From: Bosea sp. AS-1
GTDB lineage: Bacteria > Pseudomonadota > Alphaproteobacteria > Rhizobiales > Beijerinckiaceae
Direction: 5' to 3'
NCBI RefSeq assembly: GCF_002220095.1
Contig: NZ_CP022372.1
Span: 3,196,501-3,260,500, forward strand
DNA: 64,000 nt
The position numbers and the translations under genes were made by a program. This document shows, in pieces, positions 43,610 through 51,899 of this stretch (its first letter is position 1; the number at the start of each line of letters is the position of its first letter). The notes below the pieces were generated by a model, which was not told where the DNA came from, searched no databases, and saw only the letters and a list, made by a program, of their open reading frames with translations.

Positions 43610-44254
43610 TCATGTCGACCTCGCCCCGCTCCGCGAGAGGAACTTTGCCATGGCCTGCAGGCCGCGGTGAATCGCGACCTTGGCGGCGCTCTCCGTCATG
43701 CCCGCTGCGCTGGCCGCTTCGGCGACGCTGGTGCCTTGCAGCCTGACCCTGTCGATCAGGAGGCGTGTGCGTTCAGGCAGGCTCGCCATGGCGCGGTCGA
43801 GGTCGAGCCGCGCCTCGGCCGCCGGTATCGCTGGCCGGTCCGCGAATTGGAACGCTTCGTCGTCGAGCGGCCGGTTGCCGGCGTGACGGCCCGTGCGGCG
43901 CAAATGATCAACCAGCTTGTAGCGTGCGATCGCGTGAGCCCAGGCGGTGACCGGGCTCGTCGGATCGTAGGTATGGCGGGAGAGGTGCAGCGCCAGCAGC
44001 ACCTCCTGCAGAACATCCTCGACCTCGCTCTGCTCATGGCGCCCGGCACGGGCCAGCATCTGCCGCAGGTAATCGCGCAAGCGCCCGGCGATAGCCTCGA
44101 GAAAGCGGCGATAGGCGGCGCCGTCGCCGGCGAGCGCCGCAAGGAAGGCAGGCCTGAGCTGCGTTTCGAGTTCTTCGAGCGACAAGGTCGATGCGCTTCT
44201 CAGATAGGTGGACGTCGATCCGCTTATCCCGTCGCATGGCGGAGCCCGGCTCAC
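43610..44254 (-). CDS. ECF-type RNA polymerase sigma factor (SigF-like)
   Basis: 214 residues from a GTG start; an internal TTG 23 codons later is an alternative that gives a more usual length. Region 2 is visible in SEVEDVLQEVLLALHLSRHTYDPTSPVTAWAHAIARYKLVDHLR and region 4 in LPERTRLLIDRVRLQGTSVAEAASAAGMTESAAKVAIHRGL. With the NrsF-type gene behind it, it matches the SigF/EcfF group of alphaproteobacteria, reported to recognise GTAACC-N16-CGAA promoters; one such site lies 1 kb away at 45234. Confidence 0.92.
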   Translation of the reverse strand: MSRAPPCDGISGSTSTYLRSASTLSLEELETQLRPAFLAALAGDGAAYRRFLEAIAGRLRDYLRQMLARAGRHEQSEVEDVLQEVLLALHLSRHTYDPTSPVTAWAHAIARYKLVDHLRRTGRHAGNRPLDDEAFQFADRPAIPAAEARLDLDRAMASLPERTRLLIDRVRLQGTSVAEAASAAGMTESAAKVAIHRGLQAMAKFLSRSGARST

Positions 44255-44341
44255 AAGCGCGTGACCGTATGGTGAGCCCGCTCGGCGACGCCGATACGCT
44301 GCTACGGTCGCGCCGCGCGCCGGCTTTTCGGAGGACGGTTC

Positions 44342-45229
44342 ATGGCTCGGAGGATCTGCCTTGCGCTCGCCATCCTGGTCAGTTTGGCCGGGTCGATCCC
44401 CGCACGGGCTCAGCAGCCGGCTCCGATGCTGTTGCCCTGCCCCTCCTCCGACGCCTGCAAGGTCGTGAATGGCTCATATCGCATCGCATTGCCTCCGCAG
44501 GCCGCAGCCGGGCAGCGCCAGGGAGCGATCGTCTTCTTCCACGGCTATCAAGGCTCGGCCGCGGAGGTGATCGCCGATCCTGCGCTGATTGCGGTGGCGC
44601 GGCGGCTCGGCGTCGCACTGATCGCGCCCGAAGGGCTCGGCCATAGCTGGTCCTTCCCAGGCTCCCCGTCCCAGCGCCGCGACGAATTCGCCTATGTCGC
44701 TGCGATGCTCGACGATGTCACGCAGCGCTTCCCGATAGACCCCGGCCGTCTCATGGCGAGCGGCTTCTCGCAAGGTGGCTCGATGGTCTGGTATCTCGCC
44801 TGCCGGATGCCGACGCGTTTCGCCGCCTTCGCACCGATCGCGGGCGCGTTCTGGGAACCGATGCCGGCAAGCTGTACCGCCCCCCGGCCGAAGCTAGTCC
44901 ATGTCCATGGCGTCGGCGACACCACGGTTCCTCTGGCTGGACGGGCATTGCGGCAAGGGTTCAGGCAGGGAGACCTTTTCAAGAGCTTCGCCATTCTCGC
45001 GCCGGGTGGTTGCACCGCCGCCTGGGCCGACACCCCGCAGGCCCTCACGGCCGGAGCTGCCTTGACCTGTCGGCTGGCGAGCGGATGCAGCGGGGATGCG
45101 CGGCTCGAACTCTGCCTGCATAGCGGCGGCCACGTCGCGGACGCAGCCTGGGTCGAACGGGCCTGGCGGCTGACGATGCCGCCGGCGCCGACACGGCGGG
45201 CCGTCGGCGCCACGCTCACGTCTCCGTGA
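44342..45229 (+). CDS. Secreted alpha/beta-hydrolase, polyhydroxybutyrate-depolymerase-like esterase
   Basis: 295 residues with a signal peptide (1-24, ARAQQ). The catalytic triad can be read as S143 (ASGFSQGGSMVW), D192 (VHGVGDTTVPLAG) and H263 (LHSGGHVADAAW). The oxyanion segment is FFHGYQGS. This is the LpqC/PHB-depolymerase (esterase D-like) group, whose members cleave polyesters or feruloyl esters; the true ester here is unknown. Six or more cysteines in the mature protein fit an exported enzyme. Confidence 0.87.
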   Translation: MARRICLALAILVSLAGSIPARAQQPAPMLLPCPSSDACKVVNGSYRIALPPQAAAGQRQGAIVFFHGYQGSAAEVIADPALIAVARRLGVALIAPEGLGHSWSFPGSPSQRRDEFAYVAAMLDDVTQRFPIDPGRLMASGFSQGGSMVWYLACRMPTRFAAFAPIAGAFWEPMPASCTAPRPKLVHVHGVGDTTVPLAGRALRQGFRQGDLFKSFAILAPGGCTAAWADTPQALTAGAALTCRLASGCSGDARLELCLHSGGHVADAAWVERAWRLTMPPAPTRRAVGATLTSP

Positions 45230-45233
45230 GCCT

Positions 45234-45259
45234 GTAACCAGCAGCAGCCCCATTGCGAT
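45234..45259 (+). promoter_or_regulatory. Candidate SigF-type promoter GTAACC-N16-CGAT
   Basis: GTAACC (45234-45239), a 16-base spacer and CGAT (45256-45259), 43 bases before the TPP-enzyme ATG. It differs in one base from the SigF consensus GTAACC-N16-CGAA that I recall for Caulobacter. A sigF-like gene and nrsF are about 1 kb away. No other GTAACC with this spacing was found before a gene in the window. Confidence 0.6.
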
Positions 45260-45299
45260 CTCTCCGGCAATACCGCCCTCGCGGATAGCCGGAGAGATC
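45257..45299 (+). promoter_or_regulatory. 12-bp inverted repeat covering the ribosome site of the TPP-enzyme gene
   Basis: GATCTCTCCGGC (45257-45268) and GCCGGAGAGATC (45288-45299) pair perfectly around a 19-base loop. The right arm contains the ribosome site GGAGAG, two bases before the ATG at 45302. In RNA it would hide the start site; in DNA it would overlap the -10 of the candidate SigF promoter and could be a repressor site. Confidence 0.7.
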
Positions 45300-45301
45300 T
45301 C

Positions 45302-46954
45302 ATGCGCCATGACCCGATTGCCGCTGCTGCCGTTATCGGCACAGCCGAAGAGGCAGAGGTCACCGGCGCCGACATCGTCGCCGCGCGTCTCGCCGCAGCG
45401 GGCGCAACCCACGCTTTCGGCATTCCAGGCGGCGAGGTCCTGGCACTGATCGACGCGCTGGAGCGGGCCGGCATCCGCTTCCTGCTCGCCAAGCACGAGA
45501 ACGCCGCCGGCTTCATGGCCGAAGGGCTCTGGCACATGACCGGTGCGTTGCCGGTACTGGTGGCGACGCTGGGCCCAGGCGTCGCCAACGCGGTCAATGC
45601 CGTCGCCAATGCCAGCCAGGACCGCGTGCCACTGCTCTTCATCACCGGCTGCGTCGATCAGGCGCTCGCCGAGAGCTACACCCACCAGGTCTTCGATCAT
45701 CAGGCGGTACTGCAGCCGCTGGTGAAGGCGAGCTTCCGAGCCGCACCTGGCACCGAGGACCTCGTCGTCGCCAAGGCGATCACACTCGCCCGGCGCGGAC
45801 GGCCCGGGCCCGTCCATATCGATCTGCCGATCTCCGTTGCGGAAGGGAGCGTTCCCCGGCGTGCTCCCCCGCCCCTGCCCTCGCTTGGACCGGCGGTGCC
45901 CGCCGATCTCGCAGAGGCATGCAGGCTCGTCGCAAGGGCAGGCAAGCCGCTCGTCATCGCCGGGCTCGATCTCGTCAAGGAGGATGGTTCGGCTGCGCTG
46001 GAGCGCTTCATTGCCCGCACCGGCGCACCGCTGCTGACGACCTACAAGGCCAAGGGGCTGCTGCCCGAGACAGATCCCCGTGTGATCGGTGGCGTGGGTC
46101 TCTCGCCCAAAGCCGACGCGATCGTCCGTCCGCTGGTCGAGGCGGCCGACCTCATCGTGCTTGCCGGCTACGACCCGATCGAGATGCGCCAGGGCTGGCG
46201 GAATCCCTGGCCCGCAGACAAACCCGTGATCGACATCGTCGCGGAGGCGCTGCCGCACGGCATGCATGCTTCGACGCTTCTGCTCGAAGGCGATGTCGAC
46301 ATAGCCCTGTCGCGGCTGGCGGATGCGCTGCCGGCCGAGCGGTCAGCCTGGCCCGGTGGGGAACCTGCCAGGGTACGGGCCCGTTTTCGCGAGGCCTTCG
46401 CGCCGTTGCCCGCCTGGGGCCCGCATGCCGTCTTCGAAACCCTGCGCGCGGTGGCACCGGCCGGCACCGTTGCGACCGCGGATTCCGGCGCACACCGCAT
46501 CCTGCTCAGCCAGATGTGGGACTGCGATGGTCCGCTGCAGCTGCTGCAGTCGACCGGACTCTGCACCATGGGTTGCGCCCTGCCGCTGGCTACGGGCGCA
46601 GCGCTCGGCTCGGGCCGGCCGGTACTCTGCTTTGTCGGCGATGCCGGGCTGGAGATGGTGCTTGGCGAGCTGGCGACGCTGCGGGATCTGCGGCTTCCGG
46701 TCGTCATCGTCGCGCTCGTCGACGAGAGCCTGGGCCTGATCGCGCTCAAGCAGCGGCAAATGGGCTTAGGCCGCGTCGGCGTCGATTTCGGGAGCACCGA
46801 TTTTGCGGCGGTGGCGCAAGCGATGGGTGGCCACGGCGTCACGATCGCGGACCGGAAGACTCTCGAGCGCGAGACGATTGCTGCGTTTGCCCGCGAGGGC
46901 TTCACCCTCCTCGCCTGCCGGATCGATGCCGCGCAGTATGAAGGGGCCTTTTGA
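45302..46954 (+). CDS. Thiamine-diphosphate enzyme, acetolactate synthase large-subunit-like
   Basis: 550 residues with the three-domain plan of acetohydroxyacid synthase. The catalytic Glu is E66 (LLAKHENAAGFMAEG); the cofactor region starts GDAG at 446 and the usual Mg-binding Asn is D474 (LVDESLGLI in place of LNNxSLG). No small regulatory subunit gene is near. It is therefore more likely a catabolic or fermentative relative (acetolactate synthase, sulfoacetaldehyde acetyltransferase or an oxo-acid decarboxylase) than the branched-chain biosynthetic enzyme. Its last base is shared with the OpgC start. Confidence 0.87.
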   Translation: MRHDPIAAAAVIGTAEEAEVTGADIVAARLAAAGATHAFGIPGGEVLALIDALERAGIRFLLAKHENAAGFMAEGLWHMTGALPVLVATLGPGVANAVNAVANASQDRVPLLFITGCVDQALAESYTHQVFDHQAVLQPLVKASFRAAPGTEDLVVAKAITLARRGRPGPVHIDLPISVAEGSVPRRAPPPLPSLGPAVPADLAEACRLVARAGKPLVIAGLDLVKEDGSAALERFIARTGAPLLTTYKAKGLLPETDPRVIGGVGLSPKADAIVRPLVEAADLIVLAGYDPIEMRQGWRNPWPADKPVIDIVAEALPHGMHASTLLLEGDVDIALSRLADALPAERSAWPGGEPARVRARFREAFAPLPAWGPHAVFETLRAVAPAGTVATADSGAHRILLSQMWDCDGPLQLLQSTGLCTMGCALPLATGAALGSGRPVLCFVGDAGLEMVLGELATLRDLRLPVVIVALVDESLGLIALKQRQMGLGRVGVDFGSTDFAAVAQAMGGHGVTIADRKTLERETIAAFAREGFTLLACRIDAAQYEGAF

Positions 46955-48147
46955 TGGCCAATCCTCACGACAAGCCGGCGAAGCGTCCGCGCGACGAGCG
47001 GCTGGATTTTTTTCGCGGTGTGACGATGCTGATCATCTTCGTCGCACATCTGCCGGAGAACAGCTGGAATGCCTGGATTCCGGCCCGTTTCGGGTTTTCG
47101 TCCGGTGCCGAGCTCTTCGTCTTCTGCTCCGGCATCGCCAGCGCGCTCGCCTTCGGCAGCGTGTTTGTGCGACGCGGCCTCTGGCTCGGCACGGCGCGGA
47201 TAGGCTACCGGATCTGGCAGGTCTACTGGGCTCAGCTCGGTCTCGTGCTGGCACTGATCGCACTGGCCGCTGGAATCGACCGATTCTTCGGCCTCGGCGT
47301 GCTCGCCAAGCAGTTTCCATCGTTGCTGGGCGATCCCGAACGCGCGCTGCTCGGCCTGGCCACGCTGACCTGGCAACCGGATTATCTGGACATCCTGCCG
47401 ATGTACCTCGTCATCCTGTCGCTGGTGCCGGTGATGATGGTGCTACGGCGCCTGCACGATGCCCTGCCCTTCCTGCTCGCCGCGTTGCTCTATGGGCTGG
47501 TCTGGACCGCGGGGCTCGACCTGCCTGGCAATCCCTGGACGGGCGCAGGCTGGTTCCTGAACCCCTTTGCCTGGCAGCTCATCTTCTTCATCGGCTTCTT
47601 CGTTGCGATGAAATGGCTGCCGGTGCCCCGGCTCGGCGATGCTCGGCTGATGCTGACGGCGACGATCTTCCTCGCCCTGTCGGTGCCGCTTTCCTTCTGG
47701 GGCGTGCTCGACCACTGGCCTGCGGCCCAGGCCCTGCACGACCTCATTCTGCCCGCAAGCGAGAAGAACGGCCTGCATATCCTGCGCGTGCTGCATTTCC
47801 TCGCGCTGGCCTATGTCGTGCTGAGCTTGATCGAGCCCTGGCGCCGGCGGCTCGACAGCGGCGCCGGCCATCTCCTGATCCTGATCGGCCGGCAGTCCCT
47901 GGCCTGTTTCCTGGCAAGTGTCGTGCTGGCGCGGCTCATGGGCGTCGTGGCGGATAGCTTCGGCCGTAGCGAGCCGGTGGTGGCACTGCTCAACCTCACG
48001 GGCTTCGCGTTGATCCTCGCCACGGCGGTCGTGGTCGGCTGGTTCAAGAGCGCGCCCTGGCTTGCGTCCGCGAAGCCGTTTCCCCGGGCGCAGGAGACGA
48101 CTCCAGCCGGCCTCCCTCTCTCAACACGGGTCCGTGAAGCGAGTTGA
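46954..48147 (+). CDS. OpgC-domain integral membrane acyltransferase
   Basis: 397 residues and about ten helices. It starts RDERLDFFRGVTMLIIFVAHLPENSW, the mark of OpgC proteins, which add succinyl groups to osmoregulated periplasmic glucans in the cytoplasmic membrane. The ATG overlaps the TPP-enzyme stop (TGATG), so the two are coupled even though no shared pathway is obvious. No glucan synthase gene (opgGH or ndvB) is in the window. Confidence 0.87.
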   Translation: MANPHDKPAKRPRDERLDFFRGVTMLIIFVAHLPENSWNAWIPARFGFSSGAELFVFCSGIASALAFGSVFVRRGLWLGTARIGYRIWQVYWAQLGLVLALIALAAGIDRFFGLGVLAKQFPSLLGDPERALLGLATLTWQPDYLDILPMYLVILSLVPVMMVLRRLHDALPFLLAALLYGLVWTAGLDLPGNPWTGAGWFLNPFAWQLIFFIGFFVAMKWLPVPRLGDARLMLTATIFLALSVPLSFWGVLDHWPAAQALHDLILPASEKNGLHILRVLHFLALAYVVLSLIEPWRRRLDSGAGHLLILIGRQSLACFLASVVLARLMGVVADSFGRSEPVVALLNLTGFALILATAVVVGWFKSAPWLASAKPFPRAQETTPAGLPLSTRVREAS

Positions 48148-48205
48148 ACGGCGTTTGATCGCCCTCCTGCGAACTCTCCGATGAGCGCCCCAAACGAGCG
48201 CCGAC

Positions 48206-49609
48206 ATGGAGCTGCCGATGCCCTTCTATCACGATCTCTCCGGCGACCGCCTCACCGTCGCCAACGACGCTGCCAGATGCGCCTGGAACGAGACGCTCGA
48301 GGCGCTCCTGGCCCATGCCGCTGCGACGCCCGAACATCTCGCCTGTACGCTCGCGGCCGATCCCGATTTCGCGCTCGCTCATGCCGCCAAGGGGCTGATG
48401 CTGCTCTCGCTCGCCCGTGCCGAGCTTGTCGGCCCGGCTCGGACCTGCCTCGGCCTTGCCGAAGCCGCTGCGCGGCTCAGGCCGGTCACGCGGCGCGAAC
48501 GGATGGTCATCGAGGCGCTGGCGTTGTGGCTCGACGAGGCACCGCGCCGCGCGGCCGAGCGGCTGGAAGCGATCCTACTCAGCCATCCCCACGACGTGCT
48601 CGCGCTCAAGCTCTCCCACGGGCTGCGCTTCATGCTCGGCGACCAGCGCGAGATGCTCGCCACCTTGCATCGCTTCGCGCCCGGCTTCGGCGAGGACCAT
48701 CCGCTCTCCGGCTATGTCAACGGCTGCTACGCCTTCGCACTGGAGGAACGCGGCCTCTATGCCGAAGCCGAGCGAACGGGACGCCGCGCCGTGCAGCTCT
48801 GCCCGCGCGATGCCTGGGGGCGCCATGCCGTCGCCCATGTGCTGGAAATGACCGGCCGGGCAAATGAGGGCGTCGCCTGGCTCGGCGACAGCCGCAGCAT
48901 CGCCCATGCCAACAACCTGCGCTTCCACATCTTCTGGCACCTCGCCCTGTTCCGGCTGGAGCGCGGCGAGACCGCCGAGGTGCTGCGGCTTTATGACGAA
49001 GACATCCGCGCTGACCCGACGGATGATTACCGCGACATCGCAAACGGGGCCTCTCTGCTGGCGCGCCTCGAATACGCGGGCGTCGCTGTCGGTGGCCGCT
49101 GGGAAGAGCTGGCCGCCAAGGCGGAGGGCCGCGTGCATGACGGGCGCCTCGTCTTCGCCGATCTGCACTACCTGCTCTCGCTGCTCGGCGCCGGCCGTCG
49201 CGATGCGGCCGAAACCATGGCGCAAAGCCTCTTGCACGATGCACGGACCCATCCGAGCCGCGAGCGTGCCGAGGCCGCCCGAAGTGGCGCGCTCGCAGCG
49301 CACGGGCTGATCGCGCTCAGCGAGGGCGCTCACGCGGAGGCCGCCCGCCTGCTCGGCGCCGCACGCAGTAGCCTCGCCGCGATCGGCGGAAGCCATGCCC
49401 AGCGTGACCTGTTCGAGCAGGCCCACATCGAGAGCCTGATCCGCGCCGGCAGTCACGACCTCGCAGCGCGGCTCCTCGAGCAACGCCTCGCCCGACGCGG
49501 GGGCTCCAACCGCTTCGCGGCGCGCCGGCTCGCGCAATTGCGCCGCCACACGCCAGGCCGCCTCGCCGCGCTCGCGGTCGCTGCCACCCCCCTCGCTGTC
49601 ACGCATTGA
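48206..49609 (+). CDS. TTC38-like tetratricopeptide-repeat protein
   Basis: 467 residues, almost entirely helical and rich in Ala, Arg and Leu. Repeats of the TPR type are visible (PDFALAHAAKGLMLLSLARAE, SGYVNGCYAFALEERGLYAEAERTGRRAVQLCPRDAWGRHAVAHVLEMTGR). The HAVAHVLEMTGR box followed by NNLRFHIFWHLALFRLERGE is characteristic of the TTC38 family, found in bacteria and animals, whose role is unknown. It precedes a membrane protein and a YHS protein in a tight three-gene set. Confidence 0.87.
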   Translation: MELPMPFYHDLSGDRLTVANDAARCAWNETLEALLAHAAATPEHLACTLAADPDFALAHAAKGLMLLSLARAELVGPARTCLGLAEAAARLRPVTRRERMVIEALALWLDEAPRRAAERLEAILLSHPHDVLALKLSHGLRFMLGDQREMLATLHRFAPGFGEDHPLSGYVNGCYAFALEERGLYAEAERTGRRAVQLCPRDAWGRHAVAHVLEMTGRANEGVAWLGDSRSIAHANNLRFHIFWHLALFRLERGETAEVLRLYDEDIRADPTDDYRDIANGASLLARLEYAGVAVGGRWEELAAKAEGRVHDGRLVFADLHYLLSLLGAGRRDAAETMAQSLLHDARTHPSRERAEAARSGALAAHGLIALSEGAHAEAARLLGAARSSLAAIGGSHAQRDLFEQAHIESLIRAGSHDLAARLLEQRLARRGGSNRFAARRLAQLRRHTPGRLAALAVAATPLAVTH

Positions 49610-49632
49610 CACTCGCAGAAAGGATCCGAGCC

Positions 49633-50118
49633 ATGACCACCGCAACCATGACCCGCAGCGTCGCCCTCCCTTCAAGCCGGACGGTGATCAACCTTGCACT
49701 GGGCGGCTTCGCCGGTCTCGGTTTCTGGGAGCTGTTTTCGGCCGTGCCGACCGCCTGGGTCGCCGGCTTCCCGCTGGAGCCGCCGGAGCTGGTGAAGGCG
49801 CTGTTCTACCATCAGTTCGGTCTCCAGCTATCGACCCCGATAGCGAAGTTGCTCCACTTCACCACGGGCTTCCTGTTCTACCCACTCGGCTACTGGATCC
49901 TGACCCGCTGGGTGAAGAGCTTCGGCATGCCGGCCGACGGCTGGATCTGGGGCGTGATCACCTATTTCATCGCGCTCGCCTTCTTCGCCCCGCTCGGCGG
50001 CCAGCGCTTCCTGCTCAACGACGTGCCGCTTCTCTCCTTCATGAGCCTCATCGGCCATGCCCTCTACGGCTGGCTCTCGGCCTACGTCTTCGAGGCGCTG
50101 GAGGCCCGCAAACCGTGA
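49633..50118 (+). CDS. Integral membrane protein of unknown function
   Basis: 161 residues from the ATG with AAAGGA upstream; a TTG nine codons earlier overlaps the TPR gene but lacks a ribosome site. Four helices are visible (NLALGGFAGLGFWELF, LHFTTGFLFYPLGYWI, GVITYFIALAFFAPL, LLSFMSLIGHALYGWLSAYVFE). The histidines in YHQFG, LHF and GHALYG could bind a metal or haem. It sits between the TTC38-like and YHS genes. Confidence 0.82.
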   Translation: MTTATMTRSVALPSSRTVINLALGGFAGLGFWELFSAVPTAWVAGFPLEPPELVKALFYHQFGLQLSTPIAKLLHFTTGFLFYPLGYWILTRWVKSFGMPADGWIWGVITYFIALAFFAPLGGQRFLLNDVPLLSFMSLIGHALYGWLSAYVFEALEARKP

Positions 50119-50144
50119 CTGCCCGTCGGCAAGGGCGAGGCATC

Positions 50145-50630
50145 ATGCCGGACAGGCGCCGCTGCATCTTGCTCGGACTCGCGGCGCTGGTGGCCTCGAC
50201 GGCGAGCGCCGGCACCGTTGGCGCGGTCAACACGCTCGGCTCCCGCGAGCGGATCGCGATCCGCGGCTACGACCCTGTCGCCTATTTCCGAGACGGTGGC
50301 CCGCGACCCGGCAGGCCCGAGTTCTCGGTCCGCCACGGTGGCGCGATCTGGCGTTTCGCCAGCGCCGAGCACAAGGCGCTGTTCGAGGCCGACCCCGAAC
50401 GCTATCTGCCGGCCTATGGCGGCTTCTGCGCCTACGGCACCGCGCGAGGCTATCTCGTCAAAATCGAGCCGGAAGCCTGGTCGATCATCGACGGCAAGCT
50501 CTATCTCAACTACGACCTCGACGTGCGGCAGACCTGGCTCAAGGAGACGGCGGCCTACATCGCACGGGCCGACAGGAACTGGCCACGCCTGAGCGTGCGC
50601 CCTGCCGGTTCGGCCGCCGTCAATCGTTGA
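50145..50630 (+). CDS. Exported YHS-domain protein
   Basis: 161 residues from the ATG preceded by GGCGAGG; a GTG at 50115 overlapping the membrane-protein stop is an alternative. Residues 1 to about 30 look like a Tat-poor, Sec-type signal peptide. The YHS core follows: IRGYDPVAYFRDGGPRPGRPEFSVRHGGAIWRFASAEHKALFEADPERYLPAYGGFCAYG. The C in GGFCAYG replaces the more usual YHS triad and may bind a metal. YHS domains occur with copper and other metal trafficking. Confidence 0.88.
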   Translation: MPDRRRCILLGLAALVASTASAGTVGAVNTLGSRERIAIRGYDPVAYFRDGGPRPGRPEFSVRHGGAIWRFASAEHKALFEADPERYLPAYGGFCAYGTARGYLVKIEPEAWSIIDGKLYLNYDLDVRQTWLKETAAYIARADRNWPRLSVRPAGSAAVNR

Positions 50631-50745
50631 CGTTCGCCGCAGGAAACGTCGGGTGCGCTGCTGGGTCGGATTGGCGAATCGTCACCGCGGCGCGCCGTGG
50701 AATACTCACCCAGGATGGGTTTCCTGCGCTAATATGCTGATAATA

Positions 50746-51882
50746 TTACACCTTGCGCGCAGTGATTAGTGCAATGCGATTGACGTCATCGACGATGCGC
50801 CTTGCCGGGACTTTGGCGAGCAGCCCGTCCACGATGCAGCGTGCGGCCTTGTCCTGGAAGGCCATATAACCATCGTGTCGTGGCCGCATCATCGCGCCTT
50901 CGAGCGTCGCGCGCGTCCGGCTGTAGAAGCCGTTGGCAGCCTGGTCGACTGCCTTGTCCAACCAGGCAGCTCCATGTCCCGGCTGGCCGCCGGCTGCGGC
51001 ATAGGGCCCACGCTGGACCTCGCCCGATGTGACCCAGTAGGCGAATTTCAGAGCCGCCTCGTGCTGTGCGGAGCGGGCGGAGACCGCAAGACCCGTCCCG
51101 CCGAGAACCGAGCCCAACGGCCCGCTCGACCCAAGGCAGGGGATGTCGGCGAAGGCGAGCCGGTTTGCCCGGAAGCCGACATGGGCGTAGCTGACATATC
51201 CGTAAACCAGCGGGCAGCACGCGAGATCGTCGCTATCCGCCAGCAGGTCGAGTGCCGCGATCGGATCGAGCGAAAAACAGCGCTCGTCGAGATGGTCGGC
51301 GAGTTCGGCAAGCTGCCCGATCACGGCTTCGCCGACGGCGCGCGGCAGGAAGTCTTCGCCATTGCCGCCGGGCCGCCAACCGAGGTTGGCGGCAAGCGTC
51401 ATCACGCACATCAGCGAATGGGGCGCGCGCAAGGGCAGGACGACCTTGCCTGTGCGGGCCAACGCGATGACCTCCCCCCATGCTTCGGGCGCGCTGTCGA
51501 GCAGGTCGGGCCGCCAGGCCTGCACCTGTGTCGCTGCGTCCAGCGGAAGCGCCCAGAGCCGGCCATCGAAAACATAGCTGTGATAGGACAGCCCGACCGA
51601 GCCGGCGAGCATCGCGCGCCGCTCAGCCGAGAAGCCCGGCTGGTCGAGCGGGTAGAGGCAGCCCTCGCGGGACACCTGCCCGGCATGGGGATGGTCGATG
51701 ACGATCAGATCGTAGCGTCGCGCCAACTCCTCGACCGGAAAGGACTCGAAGTCCTGGAGCGAGCGCTTCTCCCAGGTGATCTCGACGCCGTTACGGTCCT
51801 TGTAGAGGGCCGAGCAGGCAACGAGAGGGTCATAGCCGCGCGGGTGGTCCCAGGTCATTCCGCGCAGGCGGATACCAGCCAT
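50746..51882 (-). CDS. Solute-binding-protein-like protein without signal peptide (paralogue 1)
   Basis: 378 residues with the two-lobed extracellular solute-binding fold (family 1/8), including DLIVIDHPHAGQ, DGRLWALPLDAATQVQAWRPDLL and the hinge-like GGTGLAVSARSAQHEAALKFAYWVTSGEVQ. The N-terminus MAGIRLRGMTWDHPRGYDPL is polar and offers no signal peptide, and no upstream start supplies one. It is therefore probably cytoplasmic. It shares the WDHPRG opening with the next gene and comes last in the IclR/CoA-transferase operon. Confidence 0.85.
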   Translation of the reverse strand: MAGIRLRGMTWDHPRGYDPLVACSALYKDRNGVEITWEKRSLQDFESFPVEELARRYDLIVIDHPHAGQVSREGCLYPLDQPGFSAERRAMLAGSVGLSYHSYVFDGRLWALPLDAATQVQAWRPDLLDSAPEAWGEVIALARTGKVVLPLRAPHSLMCVMTLAANLGWRPGGNGEDFLPRAVGEAVIGQLAELADHLDERCFSLDPIAALDLLADSDDLACCPLVYGYVSYAHVGFRANRLAFADIPCLGSSGPLGSVLGGTGLAVSARSAQHEAALKFAYWVTSGEVQRGPYAAAGGQPGHGAAWLDKAVDQAANGFYSRTRATLEGAMMRPRHDGYMAFQDKAARCIVDGLLAKVPARRIVDDVNRIALITARKV

Positions 51883-51899
51883 TCTCGTCGATCCTCTTG

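Noticed and set aside
44261..44286. GTGACC-N16-CGGC before the secreted esterase as a second SigF-type promoter
   Set aside because: Mismatches in both the -35 and the -10; such weak matches are expected by chance in 66% GC sequence.
50730..50748. TAATAT/ATATTA repeat as a terminator between convergent genes
   Set aside because: Weak AT-only stem that overlaps the stop codon of the minus-strand gene; not strong enough to claim.
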